Positions 34,359-47,140 are shown, counted from the first letter of the stretch. The stretch: 64,000 nucleotides of DNA from Rhizophagus clarus (GCA_015698045.1 BLAL01000180.1:965985-1029984); one strand, 5' to 3'. Translations and numbers: made by a program. The notes: a model not told the origin generated them from the sequence alone.

Positions 34359-37300
34359 CCCAGTAAAAAATTGAAAATCCGGAATTTGTCCAGAAAATAT
34401 TATTGTACAAATACTGTACAAATTCTGTACAAATTCTGTACAATTAGTGACAGAAAATGTACTGAATTATGAAATATTCCGTACTTGTACAAATTCTGGA
34501 TAATGCTAATTGTACAGATTATAACCACATTATAACCAGGTTTTATACAGAATATATACATATTTTGTACAAATTTTGTACGGGTTTTATACAGAATATA
34601 TACAAATTTTGTACAGGTTTTATACAGAATATATACAAATTTTGTACGGGTTTACATAAATATATATGAATTTTGTACAGATTTTATACAGAATATATAC
34701 AAATTTTGTACAGATTTACATAAATATATACGAATTTTGTACAGGTTTTATACAAATTTTGTACGGGTTTTATACAGAATATATACAAATTTTATTCAAA
34801 TTACAATTGTAATATTAGCCAAAATTATAATTCAAATTTAATGTAATGCTAACCAAAATTATAATTCATTTTATTATAATTTGTAAATTTTATTATATAC
34901 AATAAATATGAATACAAAACTTATAACAGAAAAAGTAAATGTAATAAAGGATTCATTACCCAATAATTTATCTTGCATTTAAAAATATAAGAATATGAAG
35001 ATGTTAGAATATTAATTCATGCTGAGTTTAAGGCATAGAATAAAAAAAAGATAAAGGTTAATATGCTAAAGAGATATAATGTAAGAAGTAAAAAAAAGTT
35101 AGTATATTAATTAAATATAGTTAGTATATTAGTGATGCAAAAAAATAAAAGTAAAGTAAAAAAAGCAGTTAGAAAAGTTAGTATATTAAATAGATGTAAT
35201 TAGTATATTAGTAACACGTAAAAAAAAATAATACATGAAAAAGTAACACGTAAAAAAAGTAAAGAGTAAATAATAAAAAAGAAAGTAACATAAAAAAGTA
35301 AAAAAGCAGTTAGTAATAAGAAAAGAAATATAGTAATATATAAATAAATAATAGTAAAAAAATAAATAAAAACAATTACAAGAAAAAATATAGTTAAAAA
35401 TATTAAAAATAAAGTAAATAGAAAATTAGTACAAATAAAAAAAATATTGTTTTAAAATACCTGTAAATCTGTAATATTATGTATTTTGAGATAAAAATGT
35501 AAAAAAGAAAGAGTTAACAAGAAAAGGTCATACGATATTTTTTCAAAAGTATTGTTTATTTATAATTCGTGTTTAGCTATTTTTAGCATAATGATGTACC
35601 TGATTACAAATTTAATAAAGTAAATGATTGGCAAATCACATGGCCTATGTGATACCATATACTGATAATAAATAAATTAATCTGGCCAAAATTATAATAA
35701 TGCGGGCTATAATGTTATTTATCACTTGTGTATATATTTCACACCCTTATACGTTTTTGCAATAGTATACATGTTTTTGTCTTACCAATTTACTGTCAGA
35801 TGCTATATTTTTATACAATGTATATATTACACAATATAGATATTTGTTATTATAATAGATGATAAACATTGTATGCAAAAATTATAATTTTTTATTAAAA
35901 TCGATATCCCTTTTAAAAAACACTTTTAAGTAATTAAAAAAAGGATTACATTATAACTAAAACAACACCACCATTAATTACATTTAATTATTATTTAATA
36001 CTGACTACGGTGTTCAATTAAGATCTAATTAAGATCCAATTAAGATGTAACTGATTAGTATTATATATTAATTTATCAATTGCAAATTAGGTTACTTCTG
36101 TACTAGTATGTTATGAATTACCACAGACTGTAATTATCATACATGAAGGTGCAAACCGATTAGAGCATATCAATTTATCAATTACAAATTAGGCACTTCT
36201 GTACTGGCCATTGGGAAAAATTTTGGTCCACAGATCTGCGCAGTTCTGCAAAGTACATTTCTGCACTAATCTGAGGACATGCCGATGCGCGTCACAGAAA
36301 AATTTTGCATAATGTTAATTAATATCAATTAATTTATTTCATTAAAAAAAAAATATTTATAAATTTAAAAGTGCATTTACTAATCTACACTATTTTACTA
36401 AATACACTAAACTAAAGTTCCCTTCCTTTCTTTCTTTCTTTACTTTTATACTGCAAAATCATGTTGTTAATGGTTTGGACATTGTTTCAGTTGGTTCGAT
36501 TCCAACAAACAACTTTTAACTTCTTCAATCCAATAAAACAACAAAATACGAAAATACTATCCCTCCTTACTTCAAAATTATGTTTCAGGAAGCTTCCAGA
36601 AATCTGTGAACCTATAAAATAAAAAATGAACATTAATTAAAATTTCGTTTTTAAAAAAAAAAACAAAAATAAAAAACTTATAATTTTCGAAATAAATACC
36701 GTATCTGAAAGCCGCAAATCTACAAAAAAAAGAATCAAAATGTTAATTAACGTTTCGTTAATAAAAATGAGAAAAATTTTTTTTTATTTTCGGAATACCT
36801 GGTCTACCTCAAAATGGGGTTCCATCTAAAAACTGAAAACAAACGTTAATTAACATTCGTTGAAACAAAAATAAAATAAAAAAAGTCATTTTGAAGCTTT
36901 ATACCTTCGAAATACCCTAGTCCGCTTCAAATTGGAAGATCTAGACCTAAAAAAAGAATACAAAACGCATGTTAATAATGTTTGTTAAAAAAATATAAAA
37001 TTTTTCCTAAGTTATTATATTACCTTTATGGTCCGCTGCGAAAGAGAGTTCAGACCTAAAAAAAATAAAAAAAACGAACATTAGTAATATTCGTTAAATT
37101 TAAATAAAAAGTTAAAATATTTTGAAGATATTATATTACCTTCGAATATCATGGTCCCCTTCGAAAGTGAATTCTGACCTAAAAAAAAGAAATACGAAAT
37201 GAAATATTAGTAACATTTTGTAAAATAATATAAAAAAAATAATTTCGAAGTTTTTTTACCTTCAAAATAACCCGGTCCACTTCGAATTGGAGTTCTAGAC

Positions 37301-40265
37301 CTAAAAAAAGAACTGAACGTTAGTTAACGTTTGTTGAAATAAAAAAAAACAATTTTTTCGAAGCTTATACCTTCGAAATACCAGTCTGCTTTAAATTAGA
37401 GTTCCGGACCTAAAAAAATGTAAAATAAAATGAAACGTTAATTGGTTTCATTTTGTAAAATATAAAAAAATAAAATTTCGAAGATATTATTATACCTTCG
37501 AAATATCATAGTCCACCTCTAAAGAATTCTAGACCTAAAAAATACAAAAAAAACGAACATTAGAAACATTTGTTTAAATAAAACAAAAAAAAAAATAAAA
37601 TTTTGAAGATATTTTACCTTCGAAATATCATAGTCCGCCTCTAAAGAAGTTCTGAACCTAAAAAAAGAAAGAAAATGAACGTTAGTTAACGTTCGTTGAA
37701 ATTAAAGTAAAAAAAATATTTTTTTTTACTTAATGGTCCTCCTATAGAGTTCCAGACCTAAAAAAAGAAAGAAAAAATGAAACGTTATTAACGTTTCACT
37801 AAAACACAAAAAAAAATGAATTTTTTTTTACTTAGTGATCCGCCTCGAAATAGAGTTCCGGACCTAAAAAATACAAAAAAATGAACATTAGTAACGTTCG
37901 TCTAAATAAAACAAAAAAAAAATAAATTTTGAAGATATTATACCTTCGAAATACCAGACTGACTCTAAAGAGTTCCAGACCTAAAAAATACAAAAAAAAC
38001 GAACATTAGTAACATTTGTTTTAAATGAAACATAAAAAAAAATAAAATTTCGAAAATATTATACCTTCGAAATACCAGTCCACCTCTAAAGAGTTCCAGA
38101 CCTAAAAAATATAAAAAAAAATGAACATTAGTAATGTTCATTTAAATAAAACAAAAAAAAAATAAAAATTTTGAAGATATTTTACCTTCGAAATATCATA
38201 GTCCGCCTCTAAAGGAGTTCCAGACCTAAAAAAGAAAGAAAATGAACGTTAGTTAACGTTCGTTGAAATTAAAGTAAAAAAAATTTTTTTTACTTAATGG
38301 TCCTCCTCGAAATGGAGTTTTGGACCTAAAAAAAAAGAAAAATGAAACGCTGCTAACGTTTCGCTAAAATACAAAAAAAAATGGTCCACCTCGAAATAGA
38401 GTTCCAGACCTAAAAAATACAAAAAAAAATGAACATTAGTAACATTCGTTTTAAATAAAACAAAAAAAAATAAATTTCAAAGATATTATACCTTTGAAAT
38501 ACCAGTCCGCCTCTAAAGAGTTCCGGACCTAAATAAAGAAAGAAAACAAACGTTAGTTAATGTTCGTTGAAATTAAAGTAAAAAAAATTTTTTTTTTTAC
38601 TTAATGGTCCTCCTCGAAATGGAATTCCAGACCTAAAAAAAAGAAGAAAAACGAAACGTTACTAACATTTCGCTAAATATAAAAAAAAAATGATTTTTTT
38701 TTTTACTTAGTGGTCTGCCTCGAAATAGAGTTCCAGACCTAAAAAAAAAAGAAAAAGAAATTGAACGTTAGTTAACGTACGCTAAGTAAAAATAAAACAA
38801 CCAAATATTTTTTTTTAAAGTTATCTTTGAAATGAAGTCCAAGGCCGCATGTTCGGTGTTCTGGACTACAAAAGTAATAAACAAAATTAAAAAAAATCAA
38901 ACATTAATATTAACATTCGTTAAATTGATAAAAAAAAATCCAGAACTGTACTTCGACTTCTGGAACTAAAAAAAATTGAAATCAAACGTTAATATTAATA
39001 TTTGTTAAATTAAATAAAAAAAAAAGTCCAGAGCTGTACCTCGGCTTCCGGACCTAAAAAAATTAAAATTGAACATTTGTTAAATAATCATTTTTTTTGA
39101 AGGTAACCTTAGAAATCGTCCAGAACTCGTACCTTTAGTGTTCTGGACTTAAAAAGATAAAAACGAACGTTAATAAAGTTCATTAAATAGTTAATGAAAA
39201 AATATTTTTCGAAGTTTGCCTTCGAAATTGGTGGAATTGTAAAGCCTTTAGCTCTTTGGACTTACAAAATATAAAACGAGCGTTAACTAATGCTCGTTAA
39301 AGTAAACTAATAAAAAAAAAATTTTTTTCGAAGGTTAACTTCAAAATTGAGTCCAGAACCCATACCTTCGGTGTTCTGGACCTACAAAAAAAAGGAAAAA
39401 TGAGTGTTAGTCAATACTCGTTAAATAATAATATTAAAAAATACTTTTAATATCCAAAAGAACCTGCGAAAATAGGTAGAAGAAAAGTTTTACAAAAAAA
39501 AACTTTTTTAATCTGATGTTCCTGCAAAGTTTCGAAGCTTAAAAAAAATTTCAATTTTTTTTTAATACTTTAACAGATTATTTCTTTAAATTAAAGAAGT
39601 TGAAAAAAATCATTTCTTTAAAAAGTATTAAAAAAGATTATTTTTTAAAGCACTGTGAAAAAAAATTTAAGTGTTTAGACAAATAGGAAGTGCAAAGTTT
39701 GTTGAAATAAAAAAAAAAGTTTGTGTAAATAAAAGAGAAAAATGGGAGATCTCAAGATTTTTGTACGAAATGTTTTAAAATCTGCAATTTTAGAGATTAT
39801 CAGAATTTTTATAAAAAAATCTTCAAAAAATAAAAATGCAGATTGTCGCAGATCTGAACTGATATAACATTCCCAATGAATTCTATAAAAATTATATATT
39901 ATATACATTTGGATAAATTCTGTACAAATTCTGTACAAAAATTATATATTATATACATTCGGATAAATTCTGTACAAATTCTGTACAAAATTATATATTA
40001 TATACATTCGGATAAATTCTGTACAAATTCTGTATAAAATTATATATTATATAAATTAAAATTCGGATAATTTCTGTACAAATTCTGTATAACAAATTCT
40101 GTACAAAATTAAATTCTGTACAAATTCAGACGAATTCCGTACAATTCTTTTAATAAATATATATAAAAGGTCATCATAAAGTATACACCACTACAAATTC
40201 CGTACATATTCTGTACAAAGTTGTACAAAACCTGTACAAAAAATGTACAATTACTTTTTATAGGG
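34359..40265. mobile_element. 5.9-kb non-coding insertion with CTG duplication
   Basis: Flanked by CTG at 34356-34358 and 40266-40268. Its ends are CCCAGTAAAAAATTG and the reverse complement of CCCTATAAAAAGTAATTG, an imperfect short inverted repeat. Sequence left and right of it is continuous in a tandem duplicate at 40685-40990, where CTG occurs once (40862-40864), so this is a genuine insertion. Subterminal blocks rich in TGTACAAATT(C/T)TGTAC lie at both ends (34395-34800 and 39890-40260). The middle holds AT-rich sequence and a 2.8-kb array. No coding region was found. The 3-bp CWG-type duplication is compatible with PIF/Harbinger-like mobilisation, but the superfamily is uncertain. Confidence 0.75.
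36600..39440 (+). repeat. Minisatellite of about 26 units of about 110 bp
   Basis: Each unit contains GAGTTCCGGACCTAAAAAAA, GAAA, a palindromic core such as GAACGTTAGTTAACGTTCGT, an A/T-rich spacer, and TTTTACCTTCGAAATACC or a shorter version with GGTCCGCCTC. I counted about 26 occurrences of the (G)ACCTA-A-run, with spacing from about 80 to 125 bases. Units near the right end (38860-39400) are the most diverged. The array sits wholly inside the 5.9-kb insertion. Confidence 0.85.
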
Positions 40266-41422
40266 CTGATTATGTAATCATTAACAAATTTTTCTCCTGA
40301 TCAATTATCCCAAAAATCTGTTTATGTCCTGCGATCACGATATTCATGTCAAATTTTTCAGATTACCTCTGAATTCTATCAATGCGCTGCAGATAAAAAA
40401 TCAATGTAATCATTAACAATTTTTTTCTGATCAATTATTGATCTAAATTTCTATTTATTTATTGCAACCATGATATTCATGCCAAATTTTTCAGATCATT
40501 ACACTAGATTCCACAAATATGCTGCAGATAAAGATCTTCTGCAGATAAAGAATCAACAGAACTGTTGACAAAATTTTTTTCCGATCAATTTGTTGATCTA
40601 AATTTCTGTTCATGTCTTGCGATCACTTTACATGTAACCGCAATTTTTCCATTGCCCAAAATTTCATCAATGTACTGTAAACATTGCATTAATATTGCAC
40701 TGTTAAATATTTAATATAATATTTTTTCTATTTAGATTAGATTAAAAGAACAATCCTAATTATTAAAATAAATATATAATATATTAAACATATGAAAAAA
40801 ATGTACTCTATTTAAGTATTAGGACAGCATAATATAGTATGTACAGTATAATTCTTCAACCCTGATTATGTAACCATTAACAAATTTTTTCTCCTGATCA
40901 ATTATCCTGAAAATTCATTTATGTTCTGCGATCACGATATTTATATAAAGTTTCTTTATTTGTAACCGTTAATATTGCTTGAAATTACCATTAATGTTCT
41001 GTGGACAAAGAGCTAATATACCCATTAAGGATTTTTCTAATCAATTATTCCAATAATTTGAAAATTTTGTTGGCCAAATTTCTGTTTATGTTCTACAGTT
41101 ACGATATTCATATATAATTTCTTTATATGTAACCGTTAAGATGTCAAATTTTTCCAAAATTTTCATCATAAAGAATCGATGTAACTATTAACAAATTCTT
41201 CCGATTAACTATCCAAGATTTAATGTAACCATGAACGTTTTTTCAAGAATGCTAACCTAATTTCCTTTTATGTGCTGCAGTTACAATGTAATTTTTTCTT
41301 AATATTAGGAGAAATCTCTATAAATAAATAAAGATGATGCTGTATTTGTTTTATCAGGAATCACCTATTTCTTTACGTTGCTACTAGCACAATACCAATA
41401 AGTACCATCTTGTTTGTTTATC

Positions 41423-42977
41423 ATGACTAAACGCAGTGGAGTAACAGGAAAAGGTAATAATATTATATTTTTGATTTAAAATTTATATTGTAATTGCGCC
41501 TAATACTATTATAATGATACCTAAAAGACAAGGCAACAAAAGCTGCAAAGACTACAAAAACTATTCGTACATATGTTGCTAACTCTTTACGTGATTATAA
41601 TAAGGAAAGAGATGAAAGGAAATAGGAAGGAAGTGAACATGAACAAGATAATTTACATGGACAAGATGTAGATATTGGAGAAGGTAATAATAGACAAGAT
41701 GATGATATTGAAAGAATTATTTTAGGTAAATACGTTATAATAATTGTTTTATTATTCAATTGAAATAATATTTCTGCGAATTTATTTAAAACTAAATTTA
41801 CTTCGTTATAATGAAGATATGCTTCCAGAGCAAGAAGAAAGAAATATTGAAAAAGAAAGAATAGAAAATGAGAAGAAAGAGATGGAGAGGAGAGATAAAG
41901 AAAGAAGAGAGAAAGAAAGAAGAGAGAAAGAGAGAAGAGAGAAAGAGAGAAGAGAGAAAGATAGAAGAGAGAGGAATAAAGAACAAGAAGAAAATGAAAA
42001 TGATGAAAGCAGTAAAAATATAAAATCTAAACATAATTAATGAATATAATTTTATTCTCATTTAATATTACTTCTAGAGAGTGAAGAAGAAATTCCAGTT
42101 CAATTTGGCGCAATGACCAATCAATTGCAAATTTGCAATTGGTTGGTCTTACATTCAAGTGTACTACATCTGGCAAATAAAATGCTTGATGCCTCGACGA
42201 AGCAGCCATTAACAAATTTGCCACTAACCATCTCGACTTCGTCACCATCTGACAACGTAAAATCCATTTCTTATTTTGATTGTTACATTCTTACCAATTA
42301 AGAACAATCGTTATTACACAGTATTACTAATGTATTATATATTATTGATATTATTACTGTTTAGGATAATTATCGTCTTATTGATGAAGAAATGAAATGC
42401 CTTTTTTTGTGAACTAGAAATCCGCCTGATCATGCGTTTGATAAAATAATATAAAAAATTTTTGGGCATGATGCTTATCAAAGTGTGGTGAAGTCAATTA
42501 ACGAATGATATCATAAATCATTTTCTAACTATCGATATCAATTGAAAAATGTACTTTCAACATTAGTAAAAGAATTTTGACAAATTGTAGAAAAGTGATC
42601 GATATGTTCATATTGTTATGTTGTTGTTTTATTACAATAATTTAATGATTTAAATTTTTTTTCTATTAAAGTGGATATACGGAAAGTTCAGATCCTACTG
42701 ACAAGGAAGTAAACAACTTCATATCACGTGAGGTGGTTTTAAAGAGAATCTTAAGCTGATACGTTTCAGCCATCGATTTTACAAAATTATCAGAAACTTC
42801 ACTAGATAAATTAATAGAATTCTCCAGAAAATGCTTCAAAATAGTTTGGGTTGAAACTGAAAGCGCAAATATCAAAGAAAAGGTTAAGGAGTTAGATGTT
42901 ATTACAGAAGATCTAGAAATTCCTTCCCGTAGTGGAAGAAACATTGCTAGCTCTTTAAAACTCCATTTTTTTTCATA
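41423..42977 (+). pseudogene. Broken multi-exon gene with a KERRE coiled coil
   Basis: ATG at 41423 gives MTKRSGVTGK; a 74-bp GT-AG intron (41454-41527) joins in phase to DKATKAAKTTKTIRTYVANS. A TAG near 41623 interrupts it, where Gln would fit. After a second intron an acidic/basic stretch with five KERREKERRE-type repeats (41880-41970) would form a charged coiled coil. Further exons follow: SEEEIPVQFGAMTNQLQICN (about 42080-42250), DNYRLIDEEMKC...DAYQSVVKSINE (42364-42590, several stops), and GYTESSDPTDKEVNNF...LEIPSRSGRNIASS ending at a stop near 42976. No known domain recognised. Spliced structure with several nonsense codons points to a dead host gene or an accessory gene of a transposon. 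Confidence 0.5.
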
Positions 42978-43292
42978 AATACAGTACATATCACATAAAA
43001 AACTGTGATAACATTGATATGTTTTTTATTCCTTTATGATAATAAAGATTACAATATATCATAGCGCCACCACTCTGCTAATAATTCATGTGACCTGATT
43101 TCGCATTGTACGTAGATTTTATTGATTTTTATTGTGCTGCGTTAACCATCTCTTTTCTTCCCAACTTGTTTACCATTTTTTGAAGCAAAATATAAAACCA
43201 CATAGACTATAATAAATATTTTTATTTAATATTTTATTTAGTTAAATAACTAGTATAGTGTTTTAATCTTAGATAATATATCTATATATAAA

Positions 43293-43600
43293 AGTCAGCA
43301 TTTGCAGAATATTTGTGAGGAGAAAGGAATACGACTTGAGTTTTTGCCATCTTATTCTTCCGATTATAATCCTGTAAGAATTTAATCTTCCATTATTTAA
43401 AAATTTATTGCTTACAGATCAAGCAAGCATTTTTTTATATTAAAAATTTTTTATGACAACATCGTGATTGGGTAGAATCTGTAGAAAATCCAGTAGACGC
43501 ATTAAATTTCAGTTGTATAACAATTGGCAAAAATTTTGCTAAGGCGTGCTTTGAACATCTAGATATTTATAAATTAAAATTAAATGTCAAAATTATTTGA
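43293..43600 (+). pseudogene. Tc1/mariner-type transposase C-terminal remnant
   Basis: Exon 43293-43373 reads LQNICEEKGIRLEFLPSYSS then DYNP, matching the L-P-x-Y-S-P-D-x-N-P-[IV]-E block before the last catalytic residue of DDE transposases. A 44-bp GT-AG intron (43374-43417) leads to IKQAFFYIKNFL, a TGA, and QHRDWVESVENPVDALNFSC...ACFEHLDIY, ending at 43600. The final acidic residue of the DDE triad, expected in P-I-E, reads Lys (ATCAAG), so the catalytic site is lost as well. Earlier catalytic parts are missing. It is a fragment of a mariner-like transposon; its inverted repeats were not found. Confidence 0.75.
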
Positions 43601-44697
43601 ACTTCAAAATTTATTGCTGAATAAAAGGAATTTATTATACAAATTAATAATTTTACTGAACTAAAAGTTATTGATCAGCATTTTCATAGTAAAGAAACAA
43701 ACAATCTTAACAGAAACCTTAGATTTTTAAATAGCCATCAAATTACTGACTTCCATATTGAACAATTTTTTTTTATATTTTCTGCAATATGAATTTAACA
43801 TTATCATCATATCAATTTGGCATTCAAGATAATATTCAAAAAATGTCTGTTAACTCTTTATTAGGTTGTAAAAATTGAAAAATATTTCATACAATAAAAG
43901 TATAAAAAAAAAGTTCACCCTGCCACCAAGGCCTAGATAAACTTTCGAAATTTTGGACTTCGGCTGTTGGAATTTGAAAAAAGATGCGTGTATTGAAACT
44001 TGAAATTAGTAAATGGAAAGTTAGTGAACATTAGTTAAGCATTAAATATTGTTTTTTAAATTTTTTTCTTGTAGATACCTTCCTGGACGCTTGAATGTAA
44101 ATTTTGGCCTTTGACTTTGATTTAGGAATGTTAATAAGGCCTTTACTAACATTTCTTTCATTTGATACTTATCTGACATCAGAAAATTTTTTCTGTGCAA
44201 AATCTACAGAGAAATCCACATCAAATATTATGGAAATTTGCGGAAATCTGAATAGTTCCTATATTTCCAAACATCCTGTAACGAAACATATAGTATTGAC
44301 CTATTACATTATTCCTTAATAAAATATGTGGATTCACGTAAGATTTACAGAGAGATATATATAGAATTATAAAAATTTCATGATGGAATGCCTTGGACCT
44401 GGAGTTTGTGATGCTAGTGATAATGAAAACAAATTTTTAAATTTTATTTTATTTTTGTGTTGCAGGTATATTGTTAATATAATGGTGAATTGTTTTATAA
44501 AATTTCATTTAAAAACATGTAAAGAAATTTTTTTTTCTGACTTTATTTATCTTTATTAATTTTATTATCAATTCTATTATAATAAATTGACTACAAAACA
44601 AGATTTACGTGAATCGGCAATTTTAAGCACTGTTTATTAACTACCATATTCTAATGTATAGTAATATACATACATTTTCGTTAATTATATATTATAA
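43601..44697. other. Intergenic, no gene recognised
   Basis: AT-rich with scattered short frames. A plus-strand frame at 44104-44319 has no homology I recognise and no coding support. Confidence 0.4.
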
Positions 44698-45209
44698 TAA
44701 GAAAAAATGTTGGTGCCACCCTGGGTGGTACATGACTTTTTGCCACCCCTATCACGTGATTCTAAATTAATTGTTTATTTTGTTTTTTTATACGCGATTT
44801 TTTTTTAATTTTTTGCCGCTTTTTACTTTCGTTACTTTCAGTATGTTTTATTTTTTTAAATCATTTTTTTTATTATAAATCAGCATTAAATAACATTCTT
44901 TTTTTTGTAAGTGCTTATTTTCTTGGCTTGGAAGCTTCTGGTAAGTTTCTTTTTCAGCATTGTCAATTTTTTTTTGTTAATTAACGTTAACACTTTCTTT
45001 TGCAGGTTAATCTTTTTGACGGTTAACAGCTTTAAACCTCGTCGTTAAGTTTCCAGTAAATGGTAAGTTCAAGACACTTTGAATCTTTAGATTTGCCTTC
45101 TTTAATTAACCATCTTTTCTTATTTTTTTTTCGGCTGGGTTTTCTTTTTTTGCGATTTTATTTTCATTTTGTTTTGGGTATTTTCATTTTTTATTTCGTT
45201 CTTTATCAC

Positions 45210-46195
45210 TAGGGCTCTGATCGGTTTCGGTAATTACCGAACCGTACCAACTGGTTTTGGTATCGGAGCAGTTTCGGTTTTATGATTTATCAAACCGAAA
45301 CTTTCAGTTTCGGTATCAGTTTTGCGATTTATCGAACTGATTTACCGATAATAAAAACGTTTTTTTTATAAGAAAAACGTAAATAATGTAGTTAAAAAAA
45401 ATGTTGCGAAATGTTTTTTACATAAATGTTTGATATAAAAAATAACGTTTCGCAACGTTATTTTTGCGGAACTTGTAAAAAACGTTGTGAAACATTTTTT
45501 ACATAACCGATTTGATAAAAAATAACATTTCACAACGTTATTTTTGCGAAACTTGTAAAAAACGTTGCGAAACGTTTTTTACATAAACGATTTGATAAAA
45601 AAAATAACATTTCGCAACGTTATTTTTGCGGAACTTGTAAAAAACGTTGCGAAACGTTTTTTACATAAATAATTTATTATGAAAAATAACATTTCGCAAC
45701 ATTATTTTTGCGAATATTGTAAAAAACGTTGCGAAACATTTTTTACATAAACGTTTGATATAAAAAAAATAATGTTTCGTAACGTTATTTTTGCGAAACT
45801 TGTAAAAAACGTTGCAAAACGTTTTTTACATTGGAAATTTAATATAGAAAACAACGTTTCGCAACGTTATTTTCCTTTTTATTTAAAAACGTAGCGAAAT
45901 ATTTTTATAAAACAATTTAATATAAAAAAAACGTCTCGCAACGTTTTTTTTTGTCACTTTAATAAAAAACGTTGCGAAACATTTTTTTATGGATGATTTG
46001 ATAAGAAAAAATCGTTTCGCAACTTTTTTTTGCTAAATGTTGCGAAACGTTTTTTTACTAAACTTGTTCGGTAAATCGGTTCAGTTTTCGGTAATTACCG
46101 ATCGGTTTCGGTAATCATTAATACCGATACTGATTAATTCGGTTCAGTATCGGTTTTTGCAAAAACCGAACTGAACCGAACCGATCGGAGCCCTA
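45210..46195. mobile_element. hAT-like non-autonomous element, 986 bp
   Basis: Terminal inverted repeats TAGGGCTC(T/C)GATCGGTT lie at both ends, flanked by an exact 8-bp duplication TTTATCAC (45202-45209 and 46196-46203), the hallmark of hAT transposition. Subterminal parts are dense in CGGTAATTACCGA and AACCGAAC words in both orientations, likely transposase-binding repeats. The centre (45355-46060) is an array of about seven 95-bp units. No coding region. It inserted into the larger inverted-repeat element at 44698-47539. Confidence 0.9.
45355..46060 (+). repeat. 95-bp tandem array of AACGTTGCGAAACGTT hairpins
   Basis: About seven units, each with AAAAAACGTTGCGAAACGTT, TTTTACATAAACGATTTG, AAAAAATAACATTTCGCAAC, and GTTATTTTTGCGAAACTTGT. 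The two halves of a unit are complementary (TTGCGAAACGTT against AACGTTTCGCAA), so single strands would form a regular row of hairpins. Confidence 0.85.
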
Positions 46196-46209
46196 TTTAT
46201 CACACCTTT

Positions 46210-47140
46210 TCATAATTCTTTCATCCTTCATTGTTTTTTTATTCCCTCTCATCCTTTATCATTTCTTTTTACTATTACTTTCATCTTTTATTGTTTCTTT
46301 TGCTTCCACTTTCGTTTCTTTTGCTTCCCTTTCATTCTTTATTGTTCCTTTTATTCCCTTTTCCTTCTTGATCATTCCTTTTGTTCTCTCTTTCATCTTT
46401 GATCATTCCTTTTGTTCTTGATCATTTCTTTTATTTCTTCTTCATTCTTGGTCTTTCCTTTTATTATTATTTCATCATTAATCATTACTTTTGTTTCCCT
46501 CTCATCCTTGATCTCTCCTTTTATCATTATTTCATCCTTGATTGTTCCTTTCGTTCCTTTTTCATCATTAATTGCTCCTTTCATCATTATTTTGTCCTTG
46601 ATCGTTTCATTTGTTCCTTCTTCATCCTTGATCTCTCCTTTTATTATTATTTCATCTTTAAATATTACTTTTGTTCCCCTTCATCCTTGATCTCTCCTTT
46701 CATTATTATTTTATCCTTTCATTTCCCTTTTATCCTTAATTGCTCCTTTCATCATTATTTTATCCTTGATCATTTCTTTTGTTCCCTCTTCATCCTTGAT
46801 CTCTCTGTTCATCATTATTTTTATTTCTTTCATTCCCTCTTCATTCTTGATTTCCCCTTTCATCATTATTTCGTCCTTGATTGTTATTTTGTGCCCTTTT
46901 CATCCTTAATCATTTCTCTTTTGTCATTATTTCATCCTTGATCTTTTTTTTTCGTTCTCTTTTTGTCTTTGATTGCTCCTTGCATCACTATCTCGTCCTT
47001 GATCATTTATTTCATTCCTCTTTCATTCTTGATCACTCCTTTCAGCATTCTTTTATTCCTGATCACTCCTTTCATCATTATCTTCCTTGATCTCTCCTTT
47101 CATCATCCCTTCATCCTTGATTTCTCTTTTTGTTCCTCAT
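46210..47140. repeat. Strand-asymmetric pyrimidine-rich array
   Basis: About 930 bases in which the plus strand is overwhelmingly C and T, made of degenerate repeats of TTTCATCATTATTTCATCC followed by TTGATCTCTCCTTTT or TTGATCATTCCTTTTGTTCC. Both strands give long repetitive open frames (SSLISPFIIISS on plus, IKGEIKDER on minus), which I take as by-products of the repeat. Confidence 0.75.

Larger units (their letters stand above)
32190..41310. repeat. Fold-back repeat field with GCAG-ACATAAA units
   Basis: About seven forward units of the type GTGACTGCAGAACATAAACG followed by GAAATTT lie at 32230-33000, plus one at 33765. About eight units in reverse orientation (AAATTTCTGTTTATGTCCTG followed by CGATCACGATATTCATG) lie at 33917-34110 and 40300-41290. 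The field is therefore a large inverted structure with its centre near 33.1-33.8 kb. Its right arm is duplicated and carries the 5.9-kb insertion at 34359-40265. The field abuts the start of the KDZ transposase, so it could be subterminal sequence of that transposon. No genes inside. Confidence 0.65.

Noticed and set aside
36463-36513. tRNA-like T-arm: GTTGGTTCGATTCCAAC with an exact B-box and a GTTGTT/AACAAC closing pair
   Set aside because: Only about 51 bases between the closing pairs, with no D arm, anticodon arm or A-box. Too short for a tRNA; possibly a chance match or a tRNA-derived scrap inside the 5.9-kb insertion.
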